Origin: Gp6-AA40 sp036742665
GTDB taxonomy: Bacteria; Acidobacteriota; Vicinamibacteria; Vicinamibacterales; UBA2999
Assembly (NCBI GenBank): GCA_036742665.1
Contig: DAINQP010000110.1
Coordinates: 1-19,029 of the forward strand
DNA length: 19,029 nucleotides
Reading direction: 5' to 3'
Of this stretch, positions 1 to 7,221 are shown in pieces. The notes beneath the pieces are model-generated. The model did no database searches, had not been told where the DNA came from, and saw only the letters and a program-made list of their open reading frames with translations. A program made the translations under genes and the position numbers. Position 1 is the first letter of the stretch; every line of letters starts with the position of its first letter.

Positions 1-16
1 GGCGTGGGGCCACGCC
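1..16. repeat. Short GC-rich palindrome at window edge
   Basis: The arms GGCGTGG and CCACGCC are perfect complements separated by two G. It lies downstream of the minus-strand hypothetical gene that stops at 76, so it could be part of that gene's terminator. There is no T-run on either side and the left context is outside the window, so the role is open. Confidence 0.4.
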
Positions 17-30
17 CTTCGATTCGGTAC

Positions 31-90
31 GAGCGCGGCTTGCTTTTCATTTCGGCGCGAGCGCGGCTCGCTGGTTCATTTCGGAACGAG
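31..90. repeat. Imperfect tandem repeat, about 28-29 bp unit, two copies and a partial third
   Basis: Two copies begin GAGCGCGGCT at 31 and 59, and each runs on to a TTTCGG block. A third partial copy starts with GAGC at 88. Each copy is preceded by TTCGGnnC. The repeat lies immediately past, and partly inside, the 3' end of the minus-strand gene that stops at 76-78. The function is unknown; it may continue to the left of the window. Confidence 0.5.
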
Positions 91-732
91 CCGGGGCGGC
101 CGCTTGCCTTGACGCACCGCGCCGGCAATGGGAACGTAGTCGAGCTCGAGGCCGCTGTCCACGCAGCGAAGCATCAGCCCGCCTCGGCTCATGTCACCAC
201 GGCCAACGAACGACGCCGGAAACAGCAAATGGTCTCCGAAGATCGGCAACAGCACCTCTACGTACTTTCCAGAGGCGACGCTGCCGAGAAGCACCACATC
301 GCAGTCGGGGCCGACTGCATCGAGCAACGCTCGCGCGCTGCGTTCGAGTGGCCGCCGGTAGCGGATGTTGTCGTGATCAATCGGCTCATCGGCGAACCGG
401 CGCAGCGACTCGAGTGTCACGAACACATCTGCCGCGCGCAGACCGGCGTTCGGCGTGATTACCAGCACGCCGCCTGCGATGACGGGATCGCTCGGATCCG
501 GTGGACTGCTAAACCGCCGCGCATACGCGAGCTTGCCGCGAAAATACAGACCGCTGACGAAGCTGAACACGTCGCCGAGCGCAGCGCCCTCTGACGTCCG
601 CAGCTGCTGCGCCAACGCGAACCGCGCCGCCTCCGACATCAGCTGCTTCGCCCGAGTACCGCCGAGGTTTGCAGGTGAGAGCACAAAGATGCGCTTGCGC
701 GCGCCGAGCCCAGCGGAGTACGTCTGGTGCAC
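76..732 (-). CDS. Conserved hypothetical protein, 218 aa
   Basis: I do not recognise a named family. The protein reads as a soluble globular alpha/beta protein with no signal peptide or membrane segment. Its N-terminus carries RIFVLSPANLGGTRA, a strand followed by a glycine-rich turn. Near residues 170-190 lies a dense block, GKYVEVLLPIFGDHLLFP, followed by FVGRGDMSRGGL, which looks like a conserved core. The start shown is a GTG (codes MHQTYS). The frame stays open about 19 codons further upstream without an ATG, and no good ribosome binding site precedes the GTG, so the true start may differ. The gene is divergent from the broken PhnB-like gene 24 bp away, so its promoter must lie in or near that remnant. 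Codon use matches the neighbours, and I consider it a real gene of unknown function. Confidence 0.75.
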   Translation of the reverse strand: MHQTYSAGLGARKRIFVLSPANLGGTRAKQLMSEAARFALAQQLRTSEGAALGDVFSFVSGLYFRGKLAYARRFSSPPDPSDPVIAGGVLVITPNAGLRAADVFVTLESLRRFADEPIDHDNIRYRRPLERSARALLDAVGPDCDVVLLGSVASGKYVEVLLPIFGDHLLFPASFVGRGDMSRGGLMLRCVDSGLELDYVPIAGAVRQGKRPPRLVPK

Positions 733-756
733 GTTGATTAGGAGCAGGTGCTGCTC

Positions 757-944
757 ATGAACCGAGTCGCCCCGGTTTTATGGTTCGATCATCAGGCCGA
801 GGAGGCAGCAACATTTTACGTCGAGTTCGAACTCGATGATCCAAAGCTGAACGCGCCACGGAAGCGATGCTGCGCATGAAGAAGATCACCATCGCCGAGC
901 TCGAACGTGCGGTCGCCGAGGAACCCGCGGGCCATCGCTGGTAG
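757..944 (+). pseudogene. PhnB/VOC-family gene remnant with internal deletions
   Basis: The ATG at 757 follows a good ribosome binding site (GGAGCAGG, 741-748). It opens MNRVAPVLWFDHQAEEAATF, the typical start of PhnB-like glyoxalase-superfamily proteins annotated as 3-demethylubiquinone-9 3-methyltransferase-like. After Tyr21 (codon ends 819) the text jumps to EFELDDPKLN, which resembles the mid-protein strand of this family. After about 852 it jumps again, now in another frame, to TEAMLRMKKITIAELERA, the usual C-terminus, ending at TAG 942-944. The original frame hits TGA at 877-879. About 60 codons of recognisable sequence remain from a family normally near 150 residues. Both ends are intact and the middle is lost, so no functional VOC fold can form. 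The assignment rests on recalled family sequence and was not searched. Confidence 0.75.
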
Positions 945-980
945 AGTGAGCGTGGCACTCGGGTTGCGTCCTTCTCACAG

Positions 981-990
981 CGGAGGAGGC
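981..990 (+). promoter_or_regulatory. Strong ribosome binding site for the DUF6496-like gene
   Basis: CGGAGGAGGC carries a near-consensus anti-Shine-Dalgarno match ending a few bases before ATG 994. This decides the start over upstream in-frame codons reaching back to 907. Confidence 0.7.
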
Positions 991-993
991 ACC

Positions 994-1458
994 ATGCCGG
1001 AAAAGGAAACACTGAGGCGCGCGAAAGCCGACAAGCGCGCAGGCAAGTCGCCGACCACGCAGGCCGGCGAATTCGTACGTGAAGAGATCCATCACGTGCG
1101 CGAGGGCAAGCACGGCGCACGATCGGCGAAACAGGCGATTGCGATCGGGCTGTCGAAAGCACGCCGCGCGGGGGTTGACCTTCCTTCCCCGCCTGCCAGC
1201 GCCAGCGACTCTACAAAGCGGAGCGCGAAATCGGCGCGGCGGCGGGCGAGCAGCCGGAAGCGGCCTTCAACCAAACGCGCCCGCGCCTCCGAGCGCAGAC
1301 TCAAGCGAGAGCCACGGAGCACGGCGTCTCGTCAGGCGCTTTCGCGTCAGGCGAAGACGTCTGCGCGCCGGCGTTCACAGCGGTCGCGAAGTGCGGCGGC
1401 ACGAAAGGCCGCACGCACGAGAAAACGGACGCAGCGTCAGCGCGCAGGGGCGCGCTGA
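994..1458 (+). CDS. DUF6496-like basic protein, 154 aa
   Basis: The N-terminal 65 residues (MPEKETLRRAKADKRAGKSP onward) match the pattern of the DUF6496 family: TQAGEFVREEIHHVREGKHG, then SAKQAIAIGLSKARRAGV. The remaining 90 residues are an extremely Arg/Lys/Ser/Ala-rich, low-complexity tail that resembles histone H1 or nucleoid-associated tails. The biochemical role of DUF6496 is unknown. The tail makes nucleic-acid binding or compaction plausible, but that is inference from composition. There is no signal peptide. The gene is monocistronic, with its own strong ribosome binding site and a double hairpin directly after its stop, converging on the small hydrophilic protein gene at 1522-1935. 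Confidence 0.8.
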   Translation: MPEKETLRRAKADKRAGKSPTTQAGEFVREEIHHVREGKHGARSAKQAIAIGLSKARRAGVDLPSPPASASDSTKRSAKSARRRASSRKRPSTKRARASERRLKREPRSTASRQALSRQAKTSARRRSQRSRSAAARKAARTRKRTQRQRAGAR

Positions 1459-1461
1459 TTA

Positions 1462-1490
1462 GTCTGGCCGTCCCAAAGGACCGGCCAGAC
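1462..1490. terminator. Hairpin after the DUF6496-like gene
   Basis: GTCTGGCC and GGCCAGAC pair, extended by GTCC/GGAC around a CAAA loop with one bulged base. It starts 4 bp after the stop of the plus-strand gene. It shares its core with the second hairpin that follows. Confidence 0.6.
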
Positions 1491-1500
1491 TTGTTCACTC

Positions 1501-1532
1501 GGCCGGTCCAAAGGACCGGCCCTACTTTTTCT
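1501..1532. terminator. Bidirectional terminator between convergent genes
   Basis: A perfect 9-bp stem (GGCCGGTCC with GGACCGGCC, 1501-1521) closes an AAA loop. On the plus strand it is followed by CCTACTTTTTC, a T-run suited to intrinsic termination. The minus-strand gene stops at 1522-1524, directly against the stem, so the hairpin can serve both genes. The core GGTCCAAAGGACC recurs at 12109-12121. Confidence 0.7.
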
Positions 1533-1935
1533 TACCTTCGCGGCCGAATGCCCCCGACACCTTGCGTGATGGCGGCGCCGGATCGTCAGGATGACGCGTG
1601 CCAGCCTGCTTCTGAGCCATCGATCGACTGCCGGCCTTGATTGAAGTCTGACGACCATCGCCTCCAGCCATCGGTTCTTCACCGACACGGCCGGCGGCAT
1701 CCTGCGGTGGCGGCGCATCGGTATCAACGGGTGGATTCTCAGCGGCGTCACGAGCCTCTTCGTCCGGCGACATGCGGTTGCTGATGCCGACATGCCCACC
1801 AGCCTGCGAACGCGATTGCCCTTGGCGTAATCGCTTCGCCTCGCGCCGCTCCACTTCGTGGACGACGCCTTCGCCCGGCCGCTCGCGTCCGGCGACCTTG
1901 TAGTGATCCGGATTGACGTTGTTGTGTTTACTCAT
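1522..1935 (-). CDS. Small hydrophilic conserved hypothetical protein, 137 aa
   Basis: The protein begins MSKHNNVNPDHYKVAGRERP, an N-terminal pattern I associate with short proteins of unknown function in soil bacteria. The rest is hydrophilic, rich in Gly, Pro, Arg, Asp and Glu, and is probably disordered; there is no transmembrane helix or signal. It ends in a Lys-rich tail. ATG 1935 has a GAGG about 6 bases upstream on the minus strand, which supports this start. It lies 12 bp downstream of the eRF1-like gene on the same strand, so it is likely the last gene of the FRG / eRF1-like run, but a separate promoter cannot be excluded. A stress-related role would be a guess. Confidence 0.7.
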   Translation of the reverse strand: MSKHNNVNPDHYKVAGRERPGEGVVHEVERREAKRLRQGQSRSQAGGHVGISNRMSPDEEARDAAENPPVDTDAPPPQDAAGRVGEEPMAGGDGRQTSIKAGSRSMAQKQAGTRHPDDPAPPSRKVSGAFGREGKKK

Positions 1936-1947
1936 GATGGCCTCAAA

Positions 1948-3018
1948 TCACAGGGCAAATCGCAGTGACGCGCCCACGCCGCCGACCTCGGCGAGCAGCT
2001 GCGGATTCTCGATGAATCGCACGCTGGCGGATGTCTGCTTTGCCAGCGTCACGAGATCGTTCGCGGCATCGTCGGCGCCCCGAACCTGTCCAGGCTCCGA
2101 CGCAATCACCAGCGTATCGACCTGCCCGCGCTCGAGCGCCTCTCGCACGGGCTCGGGGCCAACCAACGCCAGTCCGCCGGCGCGATAATCGCCGATCAGA
2201 TCCTGCACAATCGATTCGTCGGTCTCCTCGTCCTTCTTGCGCAGCGCCTCGAGTGTCGCTGCCAGCACCTCGTGCTCCGGCGATCGAATGTCGAGACGCA
2301 GCACGTCAATCAATTTTGCGCTGAGCCGCTCCGGGAGCTGTTCCTTCAAAAGCGGCACGATCACTTCATCTCCGGCGACGACGACATGCTCGATATTTTC
2401 GGCAGAGACGATCTGATCGAGACGATCCACGACTTCCTTCGCGTGGTGGAGATGCACGTTCTCTACACGTCGCTGAAAGCGCGCCTGCGACCATCCGCCT
2501 GCCTTGGAATGCTTGGTCTTCGGATTCTGCACATCGACGGTATCGATGGTCGCGCCGGTGCCGAACACAAAGATCCGCGCGGAATTGGTATCGACCAGGA
2601 GGGCCGCGTAGCGGGGATGCGCCTCGTCGAGCCGCGCCAGCGGATAGAGATGCGGACGGTCGTTGACGACGAGACGGTTCTCGTTGAAGGGCACCTGCAG
2701 CTGAATCGCCTCGAACAGGCCGGCGCCCGAACACGCAAACAGCGCCACACCGCGGGTCGATGGTTGCAGCTCCTCGGCGAGATACTGCTCAATCCGTTCA
2801 CAATCGCGGTCCAGGCTTTCCCGATCCGGCGATCGTTCGCCATATGTCCTGGCGCGCTGCCGGAGCTCCTTGCGAATAAAGACATCGTGCGTCGTTCGAC
2901 CCGTCTCGTTCACATCGGTATTGAGATACACGCTCAGCAGCGGGAGCGTCGTCGGTTCGATCCGGGCCAGTGCGTCTATGCGATCGCTCAATCGAAGGTC
3001 GTCCATGGTGGCGAACAA
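1948..3018 (-). CDS. eRF1-like protein of the Vms1/Ankzf1 (baeRF) type, 356 aa
   Basis: The layout resembles the bacterial relatives of eRF1 domains 2 and 3 that are annotated as Vms1/Ankzf1-family peptidyl-tRNA hydrolases or baeRF. An N-terminal part has LLSVYLNTD (residues 27-35). A central block ALLVDTNSARIF (139-150) is followed by GGWSQARFQRR (174-184), with Gln178 in the place where the family keeps a catalytic Gln. The C-terminal domain ends GVGASLRF (347-354), the hallmark ending of eRF1 domain 3. Relatives release nascent chains from stalled ribosomes; whether this protein does so is inferred. The longest start is TTG 3018; ATG 3006, four codons later, is equally plausible. It sits 24 bp downstream of the FRG gene and is probably co-transcribed with it. 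Confidence 0.75.
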   Translation of the reverse strand: MFATMDDLRLSDRIDALARIEPTTLPLLSVYLNTDVNETGRTTHDVFIRKELRQRARTYGERSPDRESLDRDCERIEQYLAEELQPSTRGVALFACSGAGLFEAIQLQVPFNENRLVVNDRPHLYPLARLDEAHPRYAALLVDTNSARIFVFGTGATIDTVDVQNPKTKHSKAGGWSQARFQRRVENVHLHHAKEVVDRLDQIVSAENIEHVVVAGDEVIVPLLKEQLPERLSAKLIDVLRLDIRSPEHEVLAATLEALRKKDEETDESIVQDLIGDYRAGGLALVGPEPVREALERGQVDTLVIASEPGQVRGADDAANDLVTLAKQTSASVRFIENPQLLAEVGGVGASLRFAL

Positions 3019-3042
3019 TGCAAGCTGAATACCTCGAATGGA

Positions 3043-3870
3043 CTACCGGCGACGCCGCTTCAGCGGGGCAGGCCGGCCTTCGCGACCACGCTTCGGCCGG
3101 GCGGGCATGTAGTACCGGGTCAGCCATCGACTCAAGCCATCGAGTCCCGGGAAGAGGATCCGCTCGTTGATGTTCGCCTGATCCAGCTTGTCGCGAATCT
3201 CCCACTTCAAGGCGGCAGGAATAACGACGCGCCGGCACAGCTGTGGGTGGGCCCGGAGCCACTCGTCCAACGTCGCGGTCGGGCTCGACATCAGCGAGAA
3301 CAACGCGTGCTGGTGCAACACCCGGCGGTCGATCGACGGCGGCTCGAGGAACGCGACGAACGGAGTACGCGACAGACGATCGAACGCGGCAAGCGACGTG
3401 AACCCGTCGAGCATATCAACCGTGAAGGTGTCAGATTGCTCGCGCTCGAGCTGACGGCGGAGCCGTCCCGGCAGACGTTGGTTGGTCTTGCCAAAGTTGA
3501 CGCACCAGACGACGCCATCGACGTCAAAGGTTGCCGGATCCTCCGTCACAAAATGCAGCGCAACGAGTGGTGAATACGTCCAGTCCAGCAAACGCGTCGG
3601 CAATCCGCGATGTTGTGCGAGCGCCAGCCAATCCCACAGGGAATCCGTACCTGCAGCCTCGCCGTGCGCGTACTTGCGGAAGTTGCGTAGCAGCGCGAGC
3701 TCGAGCCGAGGAATGTCTCGCGCACGCGCACCGATTCTCAACAGCGCACTGGTGAGCCGGTGATCGATCGACGGCAGCCCTCGAAACGCAAAGCCTGATC
3801 GGTATCGATGCAGAGCCGAGTTCCACGAGCCCGCGTATAACGCCTCGAGTACATCCAGCCAGCTCTGCAC
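3043..3870 (-). CDS. FRG-domain protein, about 275 aa
   Basis: The protein has the FRG motif that names the family (FAFRG, residues 27-31 from the GTG start), then DHRLTSALLR, and the second conserved block LWDWLALAQHRGLPTRLLDW (78-97), with SPLVALHFVTE after it. Its C-terminus is strongly basic (PKRGREGRPAPLKRRRR). FRG proteins are widespread and of unknown activity; some occur near mobile or defence genes. The frame is open up to 4029, but the upstream part is Cys/Ser-rich and not family-like. GTG 3870, which starts at VQSWLDVLEAL where relatives begin, is the best start; it has GGGAGG about 14 bases upstream, which is rather far. The gene is the first of a likely operon with the eRF1-like gene and is divergent from xoxF. 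Confidence 0.75.
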   Translation of the reverse strand: MQSWLDVLEALYAGSWNSALHRYRSGFAFRGLPSIDHRLTSALLRIGARARDIPRLELALLRNFRKYAHGEAAGTDSLWDWLALAQHRGLPTRLLDWTYSPLVALHFVTEDPATFDVDGVVWCVNFGKTNQRLPGRLRRQLEREQSDTFTVDMLDGFTSLAAFDRLSRTPFVAFLEPPSIDRRVLHQHALFSLMSSPTATLDEWLRAHPQLCRRVVIPAALKWEIRDKLDQANINERILFPGLDGLSRWLTRYYMPARPKRGREGRPAPLKRRRR

Positions 3871-3912
3871 CGATCGATTCGCAGCCTCCCCGGGGCCGGA
3901 ATAAGCAAGGAA

Positions 3913-3931
3913 CTCACCACAGTGAGCACTG
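3913..3931. promoter_or_regulatory. Nested inverted repeats in the FRG/xoxF divergent region
   Basis: CTCAC and GTGAG flank CACA (3913-3926), and the overlapping CAGTG and CACTG flank AG (3920-3931). They lie in the 164-bp gap 3871-4034 between two divergent genes and may be operator half-sites. No convincing -35/-10 pair could be assigned. Confidence 0.25.
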
Positions 3932-4002
3932 CATCGGTTAAGAACCCTACAGAAGTGAGGTGAATTGCTGGCGCTGTTCCTGCATCTCATCCCCACGCAG
4001 CT

Positions 4003-4023
4003 CGACGTCACCATCGGACGTCG
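4003..4023 (+). promoter_or_regulatory. Inverted repeat just upstream of xoxF
   Basis: CGACGTC and GACGTCG form perfect 7-bp arms with a 7-bp spacer, ending 11 bp before ATG 4035. As DNA it is spaced like a dimer-binding operator; as RNA it would form a hairpin close to the xoxF ribosome binding region, where no clear Shine-Dalgarno is visible. Either could control the whole operon. No known regulator motif is matched. Confidence 0.3.
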
Positions 4024-4034
4024 CTGCACATACG

Positions 4035-5852
4035 ATGCGCGCTATCTTGGTCGTGATTCTCGCTGCGTTCATCGCGAGTTGCGGCCGCATCGATGCGGCG
4101 AATCGCAATCGAGAGGCCACTCCACCACCCAGCCCATCACGCGGCTCGGCAGCCACGGCCGCCGACACTGGCGATTGGATCCGTCCGGGCAAAGACGAGG
4201 CGAGCACTCGCTTCAGTGACCTGAACCAGATCACGCGAGACTCTGTGCGACAGCTCGGTGCGAAAGTGATCTTTTCGACCGGTTACCTGCGAGGCCACGA
4301 GGCGCCGCCCCTCGTCGTGAACGGCACGATGTACATCGTCACGCCGTTTCCCAATGTGCTGTATGCACTCGACCTTACCAAGCCGGGCGCGCCGCTGAAA
4401 TGGAAGTTCGACCCGAAACCACTCGCGGCGGCGCAAGGCGTCGCGTGTTGCGACGTCGTCAATCGGGGCGCGGTCTATGCCGACGGCGCGGTCTTCTTCA
4501 ACACGCTGGACAACCGGACCGTGGCTGTGGACGCGGCGACCGGCAAGCCCAGGTGGATCACCAAGCTCGGCGACATCAACAGGGGCCAGACGATGACAAT
4601 GGCGCCGTTCGTCGCCAAGGACAAAGTCCTCGTCGGCAACAGCGGCGGCGAAATGGGCGTGCGGGGCTGGCTCACGGCGCTCCGCATCAGCGACGGCGAA
4701 ATCGCCTGGCGTGCGTACTCAACCGGCCCAGATACCGACGTCTTGATCGGGCCGCGCTTCAAGCCTTTCTACGCCCATTCGAAGGGTGTGGACCTCGGCA
4801 TCCACACCTGGCCAGGGGAGGCCTGGAAACAGGGAGGCGGTACGACGTGGGGATGGATCTCCTACGACCCGGCGCTGAACCTGATCTACTACGGCACCGG
4901 TAACCCGGGACCGTGGAACCACGAGCAACGCCCCGGCGACAACAAGTGGACGTCGGGGCTCTTCGCTCGCGATGCCGACACCGGCGAAGCGGTCTGGTTC
5001 TATCACACGGGTCCGCACGATCTGTTCGACTACGACGACATCAACGAGTCGGTGCTGGTCGATCTGCCCATTGGCGGCACCACCCGCAAAGTCCTGCTGC
5101 GACCCAATCGCGACGGCTATCTCTACGTGATCGACCGGACGACCGGTGAGGCGCTGTCGGCCGATCCGTTCGTGCATGTCACTTCGACGAAGGGGATCGA
5201 CCTGCAGAAAGGGCGGCCGATCGAGGACGAGTCGAAGAAGCCTGTACTCGGAAAAGTCATCCACGAGATCTGTCCGGCAGCGCCCGGCGGAAAAGACTGG
5301 CAGCCGTCGGCCTACTCGCCGCGCACGGGCTACCTGTACATCCCGGCCAATAACCTCTGCATGGACTTCGAGGCGCTCGAAGCGAACTACATCGCCGGCA
5401 CGCCATTCGTCGGCGCGAACGTACGAATGTATGCCGGTCCTGGTGGTTATCGCGGCGAGCTCATCGCGTGGGATCCCGTCGCGCGACGCAAGGCGTGGTC
5501 GATCAAAGAACCGTTTCCCGTGTGGAGTGGCGTCGTCGTCACCGGCGCGGACGTCGCCTTCTACGGCACGATGGACGGCTGGTTCAAAGCGATCGATGCT
5601 AAGACTGGCGAGCTGTTGTGGCGATTCAAGACCGGCTCGGGAATCGTCGGCCAGCCGATCACCTATCGCGGCCCTGACGGCCGTCAGTATGTCGCCGTGC
5701 TCGCCGGCGTCGGTGGCTGGTCAGGCGCTGTCGTTGCAGGCGAGCTCGACACGCGCGACGCGACCGCCGCCCTCGGATTCGTCAACGCGATGACCGACCT
5801 GCCGCAGGCGACGTCAAAGGGCGGCAGCCTCTATATCTTTGGACTCCCATGA
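4035..5852 (+). CDS. xoxF: Lanthanide-type PQQ-dependent alcohol (methanol) dehydrogenase, XoxF-like lipoprotein, 605 aa
   Basis: This periplasmic quinoprotein oxidises a primary alcohol, probably methanol, and passes electrons to cytochrome c. The length and repeated beta-propeller W-motifs fit the family. Key residues are visible: the vicinal Cys138-Cys139 that stacks on PQQ (GVACCDVVNRG), Glu206 (GGEMGVRG) and Asn290 (YYGTGNPGPWN) as metal ligands, catalytic Asp332, and Asp334 in FDYDD. The extra Asp two residues after the catalytic one marks lanthanide-dependent enzymes (XoxF, ExaF/PedH) rather than calcium MxaF. It most resembles the XoxF3-like forms I recall from soil bacteria. ATG 4035 is chosen over GTG 3960 because it begins a short signal, MRAILVVILAAFIASC, with lipobox IASC at Cys16. 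Anchoring is unusual, since classic XoxF is soluble. It is the first gene of the eight-gene operon and its stop overlaps xoxJ (ATGA). Confidence 0.92.
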   Translation: MRAILVVILAAFIASCGRIDAANRNREATPPPSPSRGSAATAADTGDWIRPGKDEASTRFSDLNQITRDSVRQLGAKVIFSTGYLRGHEAPPLVVNGTMYIVTPFPNVLYALDLTKPGAPLKWKFDPKPLAAAQGVACCDVVNRGAVYADGAVFFNTLDNRTVAVDAATGKPRWITKLGDINRGQTMTMAPFVAKDKVLVGNSGGEMGVRGWLTALRISDGEIAWRAYSTGPDTDVLIGPRFKPFYAHSKGVDLGIHTWPGEAWKQGGGTTWGWISYDPALNLIYYGTGNPGPWNHEQRPGDNKWTSGLFARDADTGEAVWFYHTGPHDLFDYDDINESVLVDLPIGGTTRKVLLRPNRDGYLYVIDRTTGEALSADPFVHVTSTKGIDLQKGRPIEDESKKPVLGKVIHEICPAAPGGKDWQPSAYSPRTGYLYIPANNLCMDFEALEANYIAGTPFVGANVRMYAGPGGYRGELIAWDPVARRKAWSIKEPFPVWSGVVVTGADVAFYGTMDGWFKAIDAKTGELLWRFKTGSGIVGQPITYRGPDGRQYVAVLAGVGGWSGAVVAGELDTRDATAALGFVNAMTDLPQATSKGGSLYIFGLP

Positions 5853-6664
5853 GACTCGCTGCGCTGTGCCTCGTGCTTGCGATCGGCGCCGGCTGCGCGC
5901 GGGCAGTCACCGCGGCGCAGCCGCCATTGCGCGTGTGTAGCGATCCGAACAACCTGCCGTTCTCAAACCAGCAGCAACAAGGCTTCGAAAACCGGATTGC
6001 CGATCTCCTCGCGCGGGACCTCGGAACCACGGTCGAGTACACGTGGTGGGCGCAGCGTCGCGGCTTCCTGCGCAACACCCTTCTTGCAGGATTGTGTGAT
6101 GTGGTGATCGGGCTGCCGCGAAACGTCGAGATGGCGACAACTACGCAGCCCTATTACCGATCGACCTACGTCTTCGTGACACGCAAGGCACGCGGGCTCC
6201 ACATCCGGTCGTTCGACGACGCGGCCCTGCGGCAGTTGCGTGTCGGCGTGCAGGTCATTGGTGACGATGGCGCGAACTCGCCGCCGGCGCACGCGCTGAG
6301 CCGGCGCGGGATCGTCAATAACCTGATCGGCTACAGCGTGTATGGCGATTACGCCGCCGATAGCCCGCCATCCCGCATCGTCGCCGCGGTAGCGAGCGGA
6401 GAAGTAGACGTCGCGGCCGTGTGGGGACCGCTCGCCGGCTACTTTGCCGCCGAGCAGCGCGAACCGCTCGACATCGTCCCGGTGAGTCCACAAATCGACG
6501 GCCGCCTGCCGCAGGCCTTTGACCTCTCGATGGCGGTGCGTCGCAATGACACGGCGCGTCTCGCCGTGCTCAACCAGTTTCTGCAGCGGCACCGGGCCGA
6601 CATCAATCGCATTCTCGACATCTATCACGTGCCGCGCGCGTCGCTTCCGGAGGTGGGCACGTGA
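5849..6664 (+). CDS. xoxJ: XoxJ/MxaJ-like periplasmic partner protein of the quinoprotein dehydrogenase, 271 aa
   Basis: This is a periplasmic-binding-protein fold of the MxaJ/XoxJ group, annotated elsewhere as quinoprotein dehydrogenase-associated putative ABC transporter substrate-binding protein. The signature LRVCSDPNNLPFSN follows the signal peptide. Next come ENRIADLLARDLG, VEYTWWAQRRGFLRNTL and CDVVIGLP, all typical of the group. XoxJ is needed for maturation or activity of XoxF in methylotrophs, and its deep cavity is thought to act on the dehydrogenase. The N-terminus MRLAALCLVLAIGAGCARA could be a lipoprotein signal (Cys16, Gly at -3, so weaker) or a signal peptidase I site near VTAA. 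It overlaps xoxF by ATGA at 5849-5852 and the next gene by GTGA, which implies translational coupling. Confidence 0.9.
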   Translation: MRLAALCLVLAIGAGCARAVTAAQPPLRVCSDPNNLPFSNQQQQGFENRIADLLARDLGTTVEYTWWAQRRGFLRNTLLAGLCDVVIGLPRNVEMATTTQPYYRSTYVFVTRKARGLHIRSFDDAALRQLRVGVQVIGDDGANSPPAHALSRRGIVNNLIGYSVYGDYAADSPPSRIVAAVASGEVDVAAVWGPLAGYFAAEQREPLDIVPVSPQIDGRLPQAFDLSMAVRRNDTARLAVLNQFLQRHRADINRILDIYHVPRASLPEVGT

Positions 6665-7221
6665 AGATCTTTACCTCTCCTGAGCGGGAGAACCGACGTT
6701 TGATGACGTCCATCGCGGCCACGCTGCTGGCGTTGATCGTCAGCAGCTGCGAACGTGAATCGCGTCCGGTCGAGAAGCTCACGAACGCGGCGACGCAGCC
6801 GGCGTCGTTGACTGACTTGTTCCCCGGCGGGACCAAGCCACCGGCACCGGAGGTCAGTCCCTTTCAGCAGAACGCATGGGGCATGGCCGAAGGCAAGCGA
6901 CTATTCACCTACTACAACTGCAGTGGATGCCATGCGAACGGTGGCGGGGGCATGGGACCGCCGCTCATGGACGACAAGTGGATCTACGGCAGCGATCCGA
7001 CGGCGATCTTCTCGTCGATCGTCGAAGGCCGGCCGAACGGCATGCCGTCCTGGCGCAACAAGATTGCCGACGCTCAAGTCTGGCAGCTCGTCGCCTACGT
7101 GCAGTCGATGAGCGGTCAGGCGCCGCAAGCCGCCATGCCGAGCCGCAGCGATCACATGCGTTACAGCACGCCGGAGAACGCGCGTCGTGCGCAAACGCCG
7201 GTGCGGACGGGGCAGCCGTGA
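6661..7221 (+). CDS. xoxG: XoxG-like monohaem cytochrome c lipoprotein, 186 aa
   Basis: This is the presumed electron acceptor of XoxF. A single c-type haem site, CSGCH, lies at residues 87-91, within LFTYYNCSGCHANGGGGMGP. The axial Met is probably Met128 in NGMPSW. An N-terminal segment ends in lipobox VSSC (Cys30), followed by a flexible Pro/Thr-rich linker, so the haem domain is likely tethered to a membrane. The GTG start at 6661 overlaps the xoxJ stop (GTGA). An internal ATG at 6703 would leave a shorter signal (MTSIAATLLALIVSSC) and is an alternative. The C-terminal 30 residues after the haem domain are polar. It overlaps coxB by GTGA, directly linking the dehydrogenase and oxidase modules. 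Confidence 0.88.
   Translation: MKIFTSPERENRRLMTSIAATLLALIVSSCERESRPVEKLTNAATQPASLTDLFPGGTKPPAPEVSPFQQNAWGMAEGKRLFTYYNCSGCHANGGGGMGPPLMDDKWIYGSDPTAIFSSIVEGRPNGMPSWRNKIADAQVWQLVAYVQSMSGQAPQAAMPSRSDHMRYSTPENARRAQTPVRTGQP

Noticed and set aside
2272..3573. Long plus-strand open frame of 433 codons
   Set aside because: It lies antisense to the eRF1-like and FRG genes, shows no family pattern, and is explained by high GC and the codon bias of the minus-strand genes.
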